64,000 bases of DNA from Agreia bicolorata (GTDB taxonomy: Bacteria > Actinomycetota > Actinomycetes > Actinomycetales > Microbacteriaceae). A model generated the notes under the pieces. That model had not been told where the DNA came from. It worked only from the letters and a program-made list of their open reading frames with translations, and did no database searches. The stretch is taken from contig NZ_JYFC01000002.1 in NCBI RefSeq assembly GCF_000938265.1, forward strand, positions 186,001 to 250,000, written 5' to 3'. The translations under genes and the position numbers were made by a program. The stretch's first letter is position 1. Each line of letters begins with the position of its first letter. Below, piece after piece: positions 1 through 9,256 of the stretch.

Positions 1-518
1 CGCTCATGTGGGGATTCATGTACGGCGTGCGCTTCGGCCTCGTCGCCAACATCAACGACTTCTTCGGCATCTCTCTGCCCGACCCGCTCTCGAACAGCTG
101 GGTACTGGCGTCGATCGGAAACATCGTCACGTGGGAGTTCGTCGGCTACAACATGCTGCTCTTCTATGCTGCTCTTCGGGTCATTCCGACCGATCTCTAC
201 GAGGCGGCCGAACTCGACGGCGCCAACCATCTGCGCATCATCCGCAACATCAAGCTGCCGGCCCTCCGCCCCGCCATCGTGATCGGAACGATCTTCTCGA
301 TCATCGGAAGCTTCCAGCTCTTCAACGAGCCGAACATTCTGAAGCCGCTCGCGAAGAACACCATCGTCACGTCGTTCACGCCGAACATGTACGCCTACAA
401 CCTGTCGTTCTCGGGTCAGCAGTACAACTACGCGGCCACGATCGCGATCATCATGGGCGTCGCCACCGCGGTGATCGCCCTCGTCGTTCAAAACCGCGGC
501 TCGCGAAAGGAGGTCTGA
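1..518 (+). CDS. ABC sugar transporter permease, MalF-like (5' end outside window)
   Basis: Inner-membrane permease of a CUT1-type carbohydrate ABC importer. Only the C-terminal part is present: the reading frame is open from base 3 with no start, and ends at TGA 516-518. The visible part holds several hydrophobic segments and the EAA loop (LYEAAELDGANHLRIIRNIK) that docks onto the ATPase. The partner permease starts 1 base after this stop and the binding protein follows, so the three are cotranscribed. No ATPase gene is seen downstream; CUT1 systems often use a shared MsmK-type ATPase. The nearby GH51 and GH35 genes suggest an arabinose- or galactose-containing oligosaccharide as substrate, which is inference. 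Confidence 0.9.
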   Translation, partial: LMWGFMYGVRFGLVANINDFFGISLPDPLSNSWVLASIGNIVTWEFVGYNMLLFYAALRVIPTDLYEAAELDGANHLRIIRNIKLPALRPAIVIGTIFSIIGSFQLFNEPNILKPLAKNTIVTSFTPNMYAYNLSFSGQQYNYAATIAIIMGVATAVIALVVQNRGSRKEV

Positions 519-519
519 G

Positions 520-1467
520 ATGACCCAGGCCACAATTTCCGTTCCGGCAGCAGATGCCCGGTCCAGCAAGCGAGCGTCGTCGCGCGCCACGAGGCACACC
601 CGCTCGCTCAAAGGTCGTGGCGTGCACCAGCGCCGCTCGATCCTGCTCACTGTCGTCATGGCCGTTATGGTCGTGTACGCGCTCTTCCCCCTGTTCTGGC
701 TCTTCGTCAGCTCGACCAAGACCCAGTCGGAGCTGCTCAGTTCATTCGGCCTGTGGTTCAGCGGTGACTTCTCGCTGTTCGACAACATCGCGCAGACCCT
801 GACCTACGGCAACGGAGAATTCGTTCGCTGGTTCGGCAACACGCTGCTGTATGTCGTGGTCGGTGCGGGCGGTGCCACCCTCCTCGCTGCTCTCGGCGGC
901 TACGGCCTCGCCAAGTTCAACTTTCCCGGCAAGAAGGTCGTCTTCGCCGTCGTGCTCGGGGCGGTCGCCATCCCGGGCACTGCCCTCGCCGTGCCGACCT
1001 TCCTGATGTTCAGTCAGCTGGGCCTGACCAACACACCCTGGTCGATCATCCTGCCCTCGCTGATCAGCCCGTTCGGTCTCTATCTGATCTGGACCTACGC
1101 CCTCGATGCCGTGCCGACCGAGGTGCTCGAGGCTGCGCGCATGGACGGAGCCGGCGAGATGCGCACGTTCTTCACGATCTCGCTGCGCCTGCTCACCCCG
1201 GGCATCGTCACGGTTCTGCTGTTCACCGTGGTGGCCACCTGGAACAACTACTTCCTGCCCTTGATCATGCTGTCGGAGCCCACCTGGTACCCGCTCACGG
1301 TCGGGCTCAATCAGTGGAACGCACAGTCCCAGACCGTGGGAGGCGACGCGATCTACAACCTCGTCGTCACCGGCTCGCTGCTCACGATCGTTCCGATCAT
1401 CGTGGCGTTCCTGTTCTTGCAGAAGTACTGGCAGTCCGGCCTCTCCGCCGGAAGCGTCAAGGCGTGA
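520..1467 (+). CDS. ABC sugar transporter permease, MalG-like
   Basis: Second permease of the CUT1 carbohydrate importer, 315 aa. The first ~45 residues are basic and rich in Ser, Arg and Thr, longer than in most MalG homologues. Six hydrophobic segments follow, the first around residues 45-70. The EAA loop reads VLEAARMDGAGEMRTFFTIS, near residues 206-225. The ATG lies 1 base after the stop of the first permease, and GGAGG inside the end of that gene (AAAGGAGGTCTGAG) serves as ribosome binding site. The substrate-binding lipoprotein follows after 63 bases. Together they import an oligosaccharide that the downstream GH51 and GH35 enzymes can process. Confidence 0.93.
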   Translation: MTQATISVPAADARSSKRASSRATRHTRSLKGRGVHQRRSILLTVVMAVMVVYALFPLFWLFVSSTKTQSELLSSFGLWFSGDFSLFDNIAQTLTYGNGEFVRWFGNTLLYVVVGAGGATLLAALGGYGLAKFNFPGKKVVFAVVLGAVAIPGTALAVPTFLMFSQLGLTNTPWSIILPSLISPFGLYLIWTYALDAVPTEVLEAARMDGAGEMRTFFTISLRLLTPGIVTVLLFTVVATWNNYFLPLIMLSEPTWYPLTVGLNQWNAQSQTVGGDAIYNLVVTGSLLTIVPIIVAFLFLQKYWQSGLSAGSVKA

Positions 1468-1530
1468 TCCGTATACCTACCCATCCCCAGCATCACCTGT
1501 TCAACACCACAAGGAAGTGAAAGGCACATC

Positions 1531-2883
1531 ATGACGATTCGCAGCACACGACGCCTCCGCAGGGGCGCCGCAGCTCTCACCGGCGTTCTCGCCCTGGGCC
1601 TCGCGCTCTCGGCCTGCTCCTCGGCAGGCGGAAGCGCCGAGACCGGCAACGCCGACGACATCGCAAAGGCTCTCGACACCGAGACCACAATCACGGTGTG
1701 GGCCTGGGCGCCCGCCGTTGAGCAGATCGCCAAGGACTTCGAGAAAGAGCACCCGAAGATCACGGTCAACGTCGTGAACGCCGGTACCGGCAACGACCAG
1801 TACGTGAAGCTGCAGAACGCGATCAAGGCCGGATCGGGCGCTCCCGACGTCGCCCAGATCGAGTACTACGCCCTGCCGCAGTTCGCGCTGAGCGACTCGC
1901 TCGTCGACCTCAAGGGCTTCGGTTTCGACTCCTTCTCTGACAAGTACACCGACAGCACCTGGAATTCGGTGAACCTCGACGGCGGCGTCTACGCCCTGCC
2001 GCAGGACTCCGGCCCCATGGCGCTGTTCTACAACAAGGCCGTCTTCGACCAGTACGGCATCGCCGTGCCGACCACCTGGGATGAATACGTCGCCGCCGCC
2101 AAGCAGCTGCACGCCGCAGACCCCACGAAGTACATCACCAACGACACCGGTGACGCCGGCTTCACGACCAGCATGATCTGGCAGGCAGGCGGCCAGCCGT
2201 ACAAGACCGAGAAGTCCACCGACGTCTCGATCAACCTGCAGGACGCCGGCTCGAAGAAGTTCGCCGACACCTGGAGTGAGCTCGTCGAGGGTGGCCTCGT
2301 CTCGCCCATCACCTCGTGGAGCGACGAGTGGTACAAGGGGCTCGGCGACGGCAGCATCGCCACACTCACCATCGGCGCCTGGATGCCCGGAAACCTCGAG
2401 TCGGGCGTCGCGCAGGCCTCCGGCGACTGGCGTGTAGCCCCCATGCCCACATGGGAGAAGGGCCAGGCGGCCAGTGCCGAAAACGGCGGAGGCGGCGACG
2501 CGATCCTGAAGCAGAGCAAGAACAAGCTCGCCGCAGCCGGATTCCTGCAGTACATGAACGAGGGCGACGGCACGCAGACGTCGATCGCCAAGGGCGGTTT
2601 CCCCTCCACGGTCGCCGACCTCAACAGCGACGCGTTCCTGAACTACGAGAGCCCCTACTTCGGCGGCCAGAAGATCAACCAGGTTCTGGTTCAGTCGTCG
2701 AAAGACGTGGTGAAGGGATGGCAGTACCTGCCCTTCCAGGTCTACTCGAACAGCATCTTCAACGACACCGTTGGCAAGGCCTACGCGAACAAGTCCGACC
2801 TGAACGCCGGGCTCGAGGCATGGCAGAAAGCCACGGCTGACTACGGCAATGAGCAGGGCTTCACGGTCAAGGCCGGTAGCTAG
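1531..2883 (+). CDS. Sugar-binding lipoprotein of ABC transporter
   Basis: Extracellular solute-binding protein family 1, 450 aa. A basic N-terminus (TIRSTRRLRRG), a hydrophobic stretch and the lipobox LSAC give a lipid-anchored protein starting at Cys29. The mature part has the usual features of the family, such as VYALPQDSGPMALFYNKAVF and the loop VPTTWDEYVAAAKQL. It captures the oligosaccharide and delivers it to the two upstream permeases. The ATG at 1531 follows a purine-rich AAGGAAGTGAAAGG. A strong hairpin begins 13 bases after the stop, so the transporter genes may be expressed more strongly than the hydrolases that follow. Confidence 0.93.
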   Translation: MTIRSTRRLRRGAAALTGVLALGLALSACSSAGGSAETGNADDIAKALDTETTITVWAWAPAVEQIAKDFEKEHPKITVNVVNAGTGNDQYVKLQNAIKAGSGAPDVAQIEYYALPQFALSDSLVDLKGFGFDSFSDKYTDSTWNSVNLDGGVYALPQDSGPMALFYNKAVFDQYGIAVPTTWDEYVAAAKQLHAADPTKYITNDTGDAGFTTSMIWQAGGQPYKTEKSTDVSINLQDAGSKKFADTWSELVEGGLVSPITSWSDEWYKGLGDGSIATLTIGAWMPGNLESGVAQASGDWRVAPMPTWEKGQAASAENGGGGDAILKQSKNKLAAAGFLQYMNEGDGTQTSIAKGGFPSTVADLNSDAFLNYESPYFGGQKINQVLVQSSKDVVKGWQYLPFQVYSNSIFNDTVGKAYANKSDLNAGLEAWQKATADYGNEQGFTVKAGS

Positions 2884-2896
2884 CTCCTTCTCCTGT

Positions 2897-2924
2897 GGCC
2901 CCCGTCAGTGCGCTGGCGGGGGCC
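2897..2924 (+). terminator. GC-rich hairpin between binding protein and GH51 gene
   Basis: GGCCCCCGTCA (2897-2907) pairs with TGGCGGGGGCC (2914-2924), 11 pairs with one G-T wobble and a 6-base loop. No T-run follows. It sits in the 71-base gap between the binding-protein stop and the GTG of the arabinofuranosidase gene. Such hairpins after binding-protein genes commonly stabilise the upstream mRNA or partly attenuate readthrough; which applies here is inference. Confidence 0.6.
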
Positions 2925-2954
2925 ATCCTCACGCATACCCGAAAGAGAATCTTC

Positions 2955-4517
2955 GTGGCCCACGCCCGCGTCATCGTCACCCCATCCGACATCATCGCCC
3001 CGGTGTCGTCCCGCCTGTTCGGCTCCTTCGTCGAACACATGGGCAGGGCCGTGTACACGGGCATCTATGAGCCGGGCCACCCCACAGCGAACGAGCAGGG
3101 GTTCCGCTCAGACGTGCTCGAACTGGTACGGGAACTCGGGGCCACCGTCATTCGTTACCCTGGCGGCAACTTCGTGTCGGGCTTTCGCTGGGAAGACAGT
3201 GTGGGGCCGGTCTCCGAACGACCCACGCGCCTCGAGGTCGCCTGGCACAGCGTCGAGAGCAACGAGGTGGGGCTCCACGAGTTCGCCGAGTGGGCCGAAA
3301 CGGCCGGTGTCGAAGTGATGAACGCGGTCAATCTCGGCACCCGCGGCATCGAAGAGGCAGCCTCGCTTCTCGAATACAGCAACCACCCTGGTGGTACGGC
3401 GCTGGCGGAGCAGCGCCGAGGCAACGGACGCGACGAGCCTTTCGGCATCACCCTCTGGTGCCTCGGCAACGAGATGGACGGTCCGTGGCAGATCGGCCAC
3501 AAGACAGCGGATGAATATGGCCGGCTCGCCGCCGAGACCGGCCGGGTCATGAAGTGGATCGACCCGACGATCGAGCTCGTCGCCGCCGGAAGCTCCAACG
3601 CCGACATGCCCACGTTCGGCACGTGGGAGAAGACCGTGCTCGAGCACGGCATCGACGTGTTCGACCACATCTCGTTGCACGCGTACTACGAGGAGAACGG
3701 CGACGTCGACAGCTTTCTCGCATCCGGTGTCGGACTCGACCGCTACATCCGCACCGTCGCCGACATCATTCGCGAGACCCTCGACGCGCACGGCTCCGAG
3801 CGCACGATCGGCATCAGCGTCGACGAGTGGAACGTCTGGAACCAGACCCGGTTCAACGAAGTCGACAAGCCGCCGCTCTTCGCGGGGGATTGGAACGAGC
3901 ATCCGCGCATCATCGAAGACGAATACACCGTGACCGACGCTGTTGTGGTCGGCAGCCTGCTTATGTCACTGCTGCGCAACTCCGATGTCGTGAGCATGGC
4001 CAACCTCGCCCAGCTCGTGAACGTGATCGCCCCGATCCGATCCGAGCCAGGTGGGCCGGCCTGGCGACAGACGACATTCCACCCGTTCGCCTTGACCGCG
4101 CGCTTTGCGACCGGCGACGTGGTGAGCACGCGGGTCTACTCGGATCTGCAGCACACGGCCGGGTACGGTGACGTCTCCCTGCTCGACGCCGTCTCTCTGA
4201 ACGATGGTGATGAGCTGACGATGCTCCTGGTGAACCGCTCGACGACCGAGCCCCTCGCGGTGGCGATCGACGTCGAGGGCGCGCCCATCGCATCCGTTCT
4301 GTATGAGCGCACGCTCGGTGTGCCGGCCGACGGAGATCGGCGCTCGAGCAACACACAGGCTCGACCGGATGCCGTGCTTCCGCTCGACCTCGGCATCGTC
4401 ACGGTCGACGGCGGCGGGGCTCAGGTCGTTCTGCCCGCGCTGTCGTGGTCGATCGTGCGGTTCGCAACTCGTCGACCTTCGCTGACCGCCTCGACCCGAG
4501 GGAAAGACAATGCCTGA
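2955..4517 (+). CDS. abfA: Alpha-N-arabinofuranosidase, GH51
   Basis: Retaining exo-alpha-L-arabinofuranosidase of family GH51, releasing terminal arabinofuranose from arabinan, arabinoxylan or arabinogalactan fragments. The family signature LFGSFVEHMGRAVYTGIYEP is near the N-terminus. The acid/base Glu is in LGNEMDGPWQ (about residue 174) and the nucleophile Glu in ISVDEWNVWN (about residue 290). About 520 aa, normal for the family. I chose GTG at 2955, preceded by GAAAGAG: an in-frame GTG at 2895 would place the N-terminus across a terminator-like hairpin. No signal peptide, so it acts in the cytoplasm on imported oligosaccharides. The 3' end overlaps the GH35 gene by 8 bases. Confidence 0.94.
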   Translation: MAHARVIVTPSDIIAPVSSRLFGSFVEHMGRAVYTGIYEPGHPTANEQGFRSDVLELVRELGATVIRYPGGNFVSGFRWEDSVGPVSERPTRLEVAWHSVESNEVGLHEFAEWAETAGVEVMNAVNLGTRGIEEAASLLEYSNHPGGTALAEQRRGNGRDEPFGITLWCLGNEMDGPWQIGHKTADEYGRLAAETGRVMKWIDPTIELVAAGSSNADMPTFGTWEKTVLEHGIDVFDHISLHAYYEENGDVDSFLASGVGLDRYIRTVADIIRETLDAHGSERTIGISVDEWNVWNQTRFNEVDKPPLFAGDWNEHPRIIEDEYTVTDAVVVGSLLMSLLRNSDVVSMANLAQLVNVIAPIRSEPGGPAWRQTTFHPFALTARFATGDVVSTRVYSDLQHTAGYGDVSLLDAVSLNDGDELTMLLVNRSTTEPLAVAIDVEGAPIASVLYERTLGVPADGDRRSSNTQARPDAVLPLDLGIVTVDGGGAQVVLPALSWSIVRFATRRPSLTASTRGKDNA

Positions 4518-6297
4518 CTTCCGCATCGGCGACGCCGACTTCCTTCTCGACGGTGAGCCGTTCCGCATTCTGTCGGGCGCGCTGCACTACTTCCGCGTGC
4601 ACCCCGATTACTGGGCCGATCGCATCCACAAGGCGAAGCTCATGGGCCTCAACACCATTGAGACCTACGTGGCGTGGAACGAGCACTCGCCGCAGCGCGG
4701 CACGTTCGACACGAGCGGCGGCCTCGACCTGGGCCGCTTTCTCGACCTCGTGGCGGCGGAGGGCATGTACGCGATCGTGCGGCCCGGCCCGTTCATCTGC
4801 GCCGAGTGGGACAACGGTGGATTTCCCGGCTGGCTGTTCAGCGACCCTGACGTGGGCGTGCGCCGTGACGAGCCGCTCTACATGGCGGCTGTCGCCGAGT
4901 ACTTCGCCGAGCTGCTGCCGATTGTGGCGTCGCGCCAGATCGACCGCGGCGGCCCCGTCATTCTGATGCAGATCGAAAACGAGTATGGCGCCTACGGCAA
5001 CGACAAGAGCTACCTGAAGAAGCTCGTCGAGCTGACTCGAGCCGGCGGCATCACGGTGCCGTTCACCACCATCGATCAGCCCACAGACCAGATGCTGGCC
5101 GACGGCAGCCTGCCCGAACTGCACAAGACGGGATCGTTCGGCTCGCGCGCGGCCGAACGGCTCGCCACACTGCGTTCGCACCAGAAGACCGGACCACTGA
5201 TGTGCGCCGAGTTCTGGGACGGCTGGTTCGATCACTGGGGCGCGCATCACCATGTGACTGACGCCCAGGATTCGGCTCGCGAACTCGACGCGCTGCTCGC
5301 GGCGGGGGCATCGGTGAACATCTACATGTTCCACGGAGGCACCAACTTCGGCTTCACGAATGGCGCGAACGACAAGGGCGTATTCCAGCCCACTGTCACG
5401 AGCTATGACTACGACGCGCCGCTTACCGAGTCGGGCGAGCCTGGCGAGAAGTTCTGGGCGTTCCGTGAGGTCATCGCGCGCTACGCTCCTGTTCCCGAGG
5501 AGGTTCCCGACGCGGCTGGCCCGGCGCCCGACATCGAGGTCGTGCTCGACGAGCGGGTGTCACTGTGGGATGCCGCGGGTCGGCTCGGCGAGACCGTCAC
5601 CGTCGACGCGCTGCCCACGATGGACGAGCGCGCGCAGTTCCGAGGCTTCGCGTTGTACACGGCTGAGATCGATGCGGCGGCGGATTCGGACGCCGACGGC
5701 GGCCGAGTTCTGACCGTCGGTGAGGTGCGCGACAGGGCACAGGTTTTCGTCGATCGTGCCCCCGTCGGCGTGCTGCAGCGAGACCATCACGATGCCAGCC
5801 TCACTCTGCCCGCCGCGCCCCGCGCAGCCTCGCTCTCGATCCTTGTCGAAGACCAGGGGCGAGTGAACTACGGCCCCCGCATCGGCGAGCACAAGGGTCT
5901 CATCGGGGGAGTATCGATCAGTGGCGAGAACGTCACCGGCTGGAGCGTGCTCGAGCTCGACTTCGACGCCGTGGTGTCAGACGTGCCGACGGGCCTTTAT
6001 GAACCGATCGAGAACGGCTCCGCCGTATCCGGCCCGTCGTTCGTGCGCGGCACCTTTGCCGCACCCGCCGACACCGATCTCTTCTTGAGCACCGACGGCT
6101 GGGGCAAGGGGCAGGCGTTCGTGAACGGCTTCAACCTCGGCCGCTACTGGAGCCGCGGCCCGGCGACCACTCTCTACGTTCCCGGTGCGCTCGTGCGCGA
6201 GGGTGACAACGAACTGGTGCTCTTCGAGTTGCACGGTGCCGCCAGAAACGTGGCGCGTTTCGTCGCTGCTGCCAGTCTGGGCCACACCGACTACTGA
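4510..6297 (+). CDS. Beta-galactosidase, GH35
   Basis: Retaining beta-galactosidase of family GH35, 595 aa. Sequence hallmarks are the N-terminal strand FRILSGALHYFRV, the acid/base Glu in MQIENEYGAYG (about residue 157) and the nucleophile Glu in CAEFWDGWFDHWG (about residue 233). The C-terminal half contains jelly-roll-like beta domains ending in QAFVNGFNLGRYW, typical of the GLB1-like short forms. No signal peptide, so cytoplasmic. The ATG overlaps the GH51 stop by 8 bases, indicating translational coupling. Together with GH51 and the importer it fits intracellular breakdown of short arabinogalactan-type oligosaccharides; the exact substrate is inference. Confidence 0.94.
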   Translation: MPDFRIGDADFLLDGEPFRILSGALHYFRVHPDYWADRIHKAKLMGLNTIETYVAWNEHSPQRGTFDTSGGLDLGRFLDLVAAEGMYAIVRPGPFICAEWDNGGFPGWLFSDPDVGVRRDEPLYMAAVAEYFAELLPIVASRQIDRGGPVILMQIENEYGAYGNDKSYLKKLVELTRAGGITVPFTTIDQPTDQMLADGSLPELHKTGSFGSRAAERLATLRSHQKTGPLMCAEFWDGWFDHWGAHHHVTDAQDSARELDALLAAGASVNIYMFHGGTNFGFTNGANDKGVFQPTVTSYDYDAPLTESGEPGEKFWAFREVIARYAPVPEEVPDAAGPAPDIEVVLDERVSLWDAAGRLGETVTVDALPTMDERAQFRGFALYTAEIDAAADSDADGGRVLTVGEVRDRAQVFVDRAPVGVLQRDHHDASLTLPAAPRAASLSILVEDQGRVNYGPRIGEHKGLIGGVSISGENVTGWSVLELDFDAVVSDVPTGLYEPIENGSAVSGPSFVRGTFAAPADTDLFLSTDGWGKGQAFVNGFNLGRYWSRGPATTLYVPGALVREGDNELVLFELHGAARNVARFVAAASLGHTDY

Positions 6298-6316
6298 CGC
6301 CGTGAGGAACGGGTCG

Positions 6317-6703
6317 TTACTGCGGTCTGGTGGCCGGGTCTGTCGCCAGGTCGTGGCTGGCCCGATCGACCACGTCGGCCAGCTCGTCGGTGAGCAGCAG
6401 CTCGCGGCGCAGGTGGCGGGTGCGGTAGGCGGCGCGGCCGATCATGTGCGCGGCCACGGGAGCCGTGAGCATCTGGAACAGCATCACCAGGATCAGTGTC
6501 GAGATGGTCGCCCAGTTGCGCGCCTCGAGGCCCACGGCGAGCAGGATGAACGCCAAGCCCGCGATCTGCGGCTTGGTCGCCGCGTGCATACGAGAAAGCG
6601 CATCGGGAAAACGCAGGAGCCCGATGCCGGCCGCGAGGCTCAGCAGGGCGCCGATGAGCAGGCACGCCGACGAGGCTACCTCGAACCAGGTGTCTACGGT
6701 CAT
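6317..6703 (-). CDS. mrpG: Na+/H+ antiporter subunit G (MrpG/MnhG)
   Basis: Last gene of the six-gene Mrp antiporter operon, 128 aa. Three hydrophobic segments and the family motif GLLRFPDALSRMHAATKPQ near residues 27-45 identify MnhG/PhaG. It is a small membrane subunit needed for assembly and activity of the hetero-oligomeric Na+(Li+)/H+ antiporter. The start overlaps the stop of mrpF by 4 bases. The C-terminal 25 residues are hydrophilic and variable. The gene ends convergently 20 bases from the GH35 gene, with no obvious terminator in that short gap. Confidence 0.92.
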   Translation of the reverse strand: MTVDTWFEVASSACLLIGALLSLAAGIGLLRFPDALSRMHAATKPQIAGLAFILLAVGLEARNWATISTLILVMLFQMLTAPVAAHMIGRAAYRTRHLRRELLLTDELADVVDRASHDLATDPATRPQ

Positions 6704-7035
6704 TTCTCGCCTCCCGCCAGCTGGTCGAGCGAGGGATCGAGTGGTGAGGTGCCCTCTTCTGCCTTGTTCGCCTCAGCGTCTTTCTGCTTCGTCGCGAACC
6801 GGGCCACGCTGACCGAGCCGACGAAGGCGAACATGGCGAGAACCAGCGCCACGGGCAGGGTTCGCGTGTGGTGGTTGTAGACCATCTCGGTTCCCAGTAC
6901 GCAGATGAGGGTCGAGAGCAGCATGTCGGCGGCCACCATGCGGTCGAGGATCGAGGGGCCGCGCCAGATGCGCACGACGGCGAAGAGGGCGGCGGCGGCG
7001 AACAGTGCGCCGGCGATATAAACGACGATGCTCAT
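6700..7035 (-). CDS. mrpF: Na+/H+ antiporter subunit F (MrpF/MnhF)
   Basis: Small membrane subunit of 111 aa with three transmembrane segments. The motif RIWRGPSILDRMVAADML and the downstream LVLAMFAFVGSVSVARF are typical of MnhF. The start ATG (7033-7035) overlaps the mrpE stop by 4 bases, the same coupling as at every other junction of this operon, which supports this start. The C-terminus carries an extra charged tail of about 25 residues (KQKDAEANKAEEG). Confidence 0.92.
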   Translation of the reverse strand: MSIVVYIAGALFAAAALFAVVRIWRGPSILDRMVAADMLLSTLICVLGTEMVYNHHTRTLPVALVLAMFAFVGSVSVARFATKQKDAEANKAEEGTSPLDPSLDQLAGGEK

Positions 7036-7682
7036 TCGGGGTAGCCTCCTTCGCTCGGATATTGTTCGACCGGAATGATCGGATGTCGCTCTTCCCACGC
7101 GCGCTGGCGCCGCCCGGAGACGATAGGACCGAGAGACCGCTCGGCTCGTGACAGATTGACGCGGCGCACATCGTCGCGCGAGCCGATCGCGCGAACGATG
7201 CGCTCTTCGACCGCGATCACGTCGGCGCGGGCCTTCTCGACGTCGGCCGGCGTCTCGGTGCCGAGAACGTGCAGATAGAGGATGTCGTCCTGCCGGTCTG
7301 CCTCGACCACCAGCGACCCGGGCACGAGCGAGACGGCCAGTGCAGTGAGCGTGAGGCTCAGATCGGATTTCGTCGACAGCTGCACAGCGACGATGGAGCT
7401 CGTGGGCACGCCGCGCGGATCGACAGCCAACCACGCCACCTGGAACGATGCGCGCACCAGATCGAACGCGAAATGCGCGATGAAGATGACAAGGCCCAGC
7501 GGATTGACCCGGTCGGGCAGCTCGACCGGCGGCAGGTAGAACACGCGGGTCACGAGCAGGGCGAGCAGGATGCCGGTGACGACGCTGAGCACGGACACCT
7601 GATCCCACAAGAGGGTCCAGAGAACGACGAGCCACAGCAGCAGCGGAACCTGCCGCCAGATCGAGCCCTTCACCCCGCTCAC
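7032..7682 (-). CDS. mrpE: Na+/H+ antiporter subunit E (MrpE/MnhE)
   Basis: 216 aa membrane subunit of the Mrp antiporter. Two to three hydrophobic segments occupy the first ~75 residues (LLLWLVVLWTLLWDQVSV; VLLVIFIAHFAFDLV-like stretch), followed by the conserved soluble domain with LTALAVSLVPGSLVVE. The C-terminal tail beyond about residue 165 is charged, containing ERSLGPIVSGRRQRAWEERH, and is longer than in Bacillus MrpE. Start and stop both overlap neighbours by 4 bases. Confidence 0.9.
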   Translation of the reverse strand: MSGVKGSIWRQVPLLLWLVVLWTLLWDQVSVLSVVTGILLALLVTRVFYLPPVELPDRVNPLGLVIFIAHFAFDLVRASFQVAWLAVDPRGVPTSSIVAVQLSTKSDLSLTLTALAVSLVPGSLVVEADRQDDILYLHVLGTETPADVEKARADVIAVEERIVRAIGSRDDVRRVNLSRAERSLGPIVSGRRQRAWEERHPIIPVEQYPSEGGYPE

Positions 7683-9256
7683 GAGACGCCTCCTTCGGGG
7701 AAGACCAGCGAGATGTAGTCTGCGGGACTTTCCAGGGTCTCCGCCGCGCGGGTGGCCATGGAGTAAAGGGGGCCCGCGAAGACGGTGAGGGCGACGCTCA
7801 CCGTGACCATTGCCACGGTCGCTCCGATCATGATGCGGGGCGAGGCTTTCGTCTCCTGAACTGCGGAGGTCTCCTCAGGGGCCTCCTCGATGCGGTCGAG
7901 TGCCGGCGACTCCTCTTCGTGGGCCTCGCGCTTCGGCCGCCAGAAAGCGAGGCTCCACGCGCGCATCAGGGCATAGAGCGTGAGCAGCGAGGTGAGCGCG
8001 CCCGCACCGATGAGCACCCAGATGAGCGGCGATGGTGTCTGCGCTCCGGCCTCGAACAGTCCGAGTTTGCCGATGAAGCCGGAGAACGGCGGGATGCCGC
8101 CGAGGTTCAGGGCCGGAATGAAGAACAGTACGGCGATGACCGGCGATGCCTTGAGCAGACCGCCGAGTCGATTGAGAGCTGTCGTTCCGCCCTGTCGCTC
8201 GACGAGTCCGGTGGCCAAGAACAGCGTGGTCTGCACAGTGATGTGGTGGATCACGTAGTAGATGGTGGCCCCCATTCCGGCCACCGTTCCGATCGCGATG
8301 CCGAAGATCATGTAACCGATGTGACTGACCAGCGTGAATGACAGCATCCGCTTGATGTCTGATTGCGCGACGGCGCCCAGGATGCCGATGACCAGGGTGA
8401 GCAGCGCGACGACGAGAAGCACCGTCTGCAGAGTGTTGCCGGGAAAGAGGACCGTCTCTGTGCGGATGATCGCGTAGACACCGACCTTGGTGAGCAGACC
8501 CGCGAACACCGCCGTGACCGGAGCCGGAGCCGTGGGATAGGAGTCAGGAAGCCAGAAAGACAGGGGGAAGACGGCCGCCTTGATGCCGAAGGCCACGAGC
8601 AGCATGATCTGAAGCACGAGCTGGATGTCGGCCGGCAGCTCGCCGAGGCGCACCGACAGCTGGGCGATGTTCACGGTTCCGGTGGCGCCGTAGATCATGG
8701 CGATCGAGGCGAGGAACAGCATCGACGACACGAGGCTCACGATGATGTAGGTGATGCCGGCCTTGATTCGAGCCTGGGTTCCGCCGAGTGTGAGCAGCAC
8801 GTAGCTCGCCACGAGCAGGATCTCGAAGCTGACGTAGAGGTTGAACAGGTCGCCCGCGATGAAGGCGTTGAACACTCCGGCGGCCAGAATCAGGTAGCTC
8901 GGGTGGTAGATCGACACCGGCGTCTCGCGATCGCCGTCGGCCATACCTTGACCCACCGAGAACACGAGAACGCACAGCAGCACGATCGACGAGATCAGCA
9001 GCATCAGGGCTGAGAGTCTGTCGACCACCAGCACGATGCCGAATGGGGCCGACCAGCCGCCGACCGTGACGGCGTGGCCCCCGGTCTGGTCGGTGAGGTA
9101 GACGAGCACGGCGCTCGTGAGCACCACGAGCGACAGCACGGTGATCGAGAACGTGACCTGCAGCTTCGGTCGGCGGCCCGCCACGAGGGCGCCGGCGGCG
9201 CCGATGAGGGGAAGGAGAACAACGAGTGGAATGAGTGAATTCATCAGTGCGTTCAC
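7679..9256 (-). CDS. mrpD: Na+/H+ antiporter subunit D (MrpD/MnhD)
   Basis: Proton-translocating subunit of the Mrp complex, homologous to the NuoL/M/N subunits of complex I; about 525 aa with 14 or so hydrophobic segments. Conserved elements include LYVSFEILLVASYVLLTLGG (the key Glu in helix 5), FGIKAAVFPLSFWLPDSYPT (key Lys in helix 7), and VTAVFAGLLTKVGVYAIIR. I chose GTG 9254-9256, because it gives the same 4-base overlap with mrpC seen at every other junction; ATG at 9242-9244 is the alternative. The last ~60 residues are a charged linker plus one extra helix. Confidence 0.92.
   Translation of the reverse strand: MNALMNSLIPLVVLLPLIGAAGALVAGRRPKLQVTFSITVLSLVVLTSAVLVYLTDQTGGHAVTVGGWSAPFGIVLVVDRLSALMLLISSIVLLCVLVFSVGQGMADGDRETPVSIYHPSYLILAAGVFNAFIAGDLFNLYVSFEILLVASYVLLTLGGTQARIKAGITYIIVSLVSSMLFLASIAMIYGATGTVNIAQLSVRLGELPADIQLVLQIMLLVAFGIKAAVFPLSFWLPDSYPTAPAPVTAVFAGLLTKVGVYAIIRTETVLFPGNTLQTVLLVVALLTLVIGILGAVAQSDIKRMLSFTLVSHIGYMIFGIAIGTVAGMGATIYYVIHHITVQTTLFLATGLVERQGGTTALNRLGGLLKASPVIAVLFFIPALNLGGIPPFSGFIGKLGLFEAGAQTPSPLIWVLIGAGALTSLLTLYALMRAWSLAFWRPKREAHEEESPALDRIEEAPEETSAVQETKASPRIMIGATVAMVTVSVALTVFAGPLYSMATRAAETLESPADYISLVFPEGGVS

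Noticed and set aside
2895-2954. Longer GH51 start at GTG 2895
   Set aside because: The additional 20 residues would be encoded by a terminator-like hairpin, while GTG 2955 has a ribosome binding site and yields the conserved family N-terminus.
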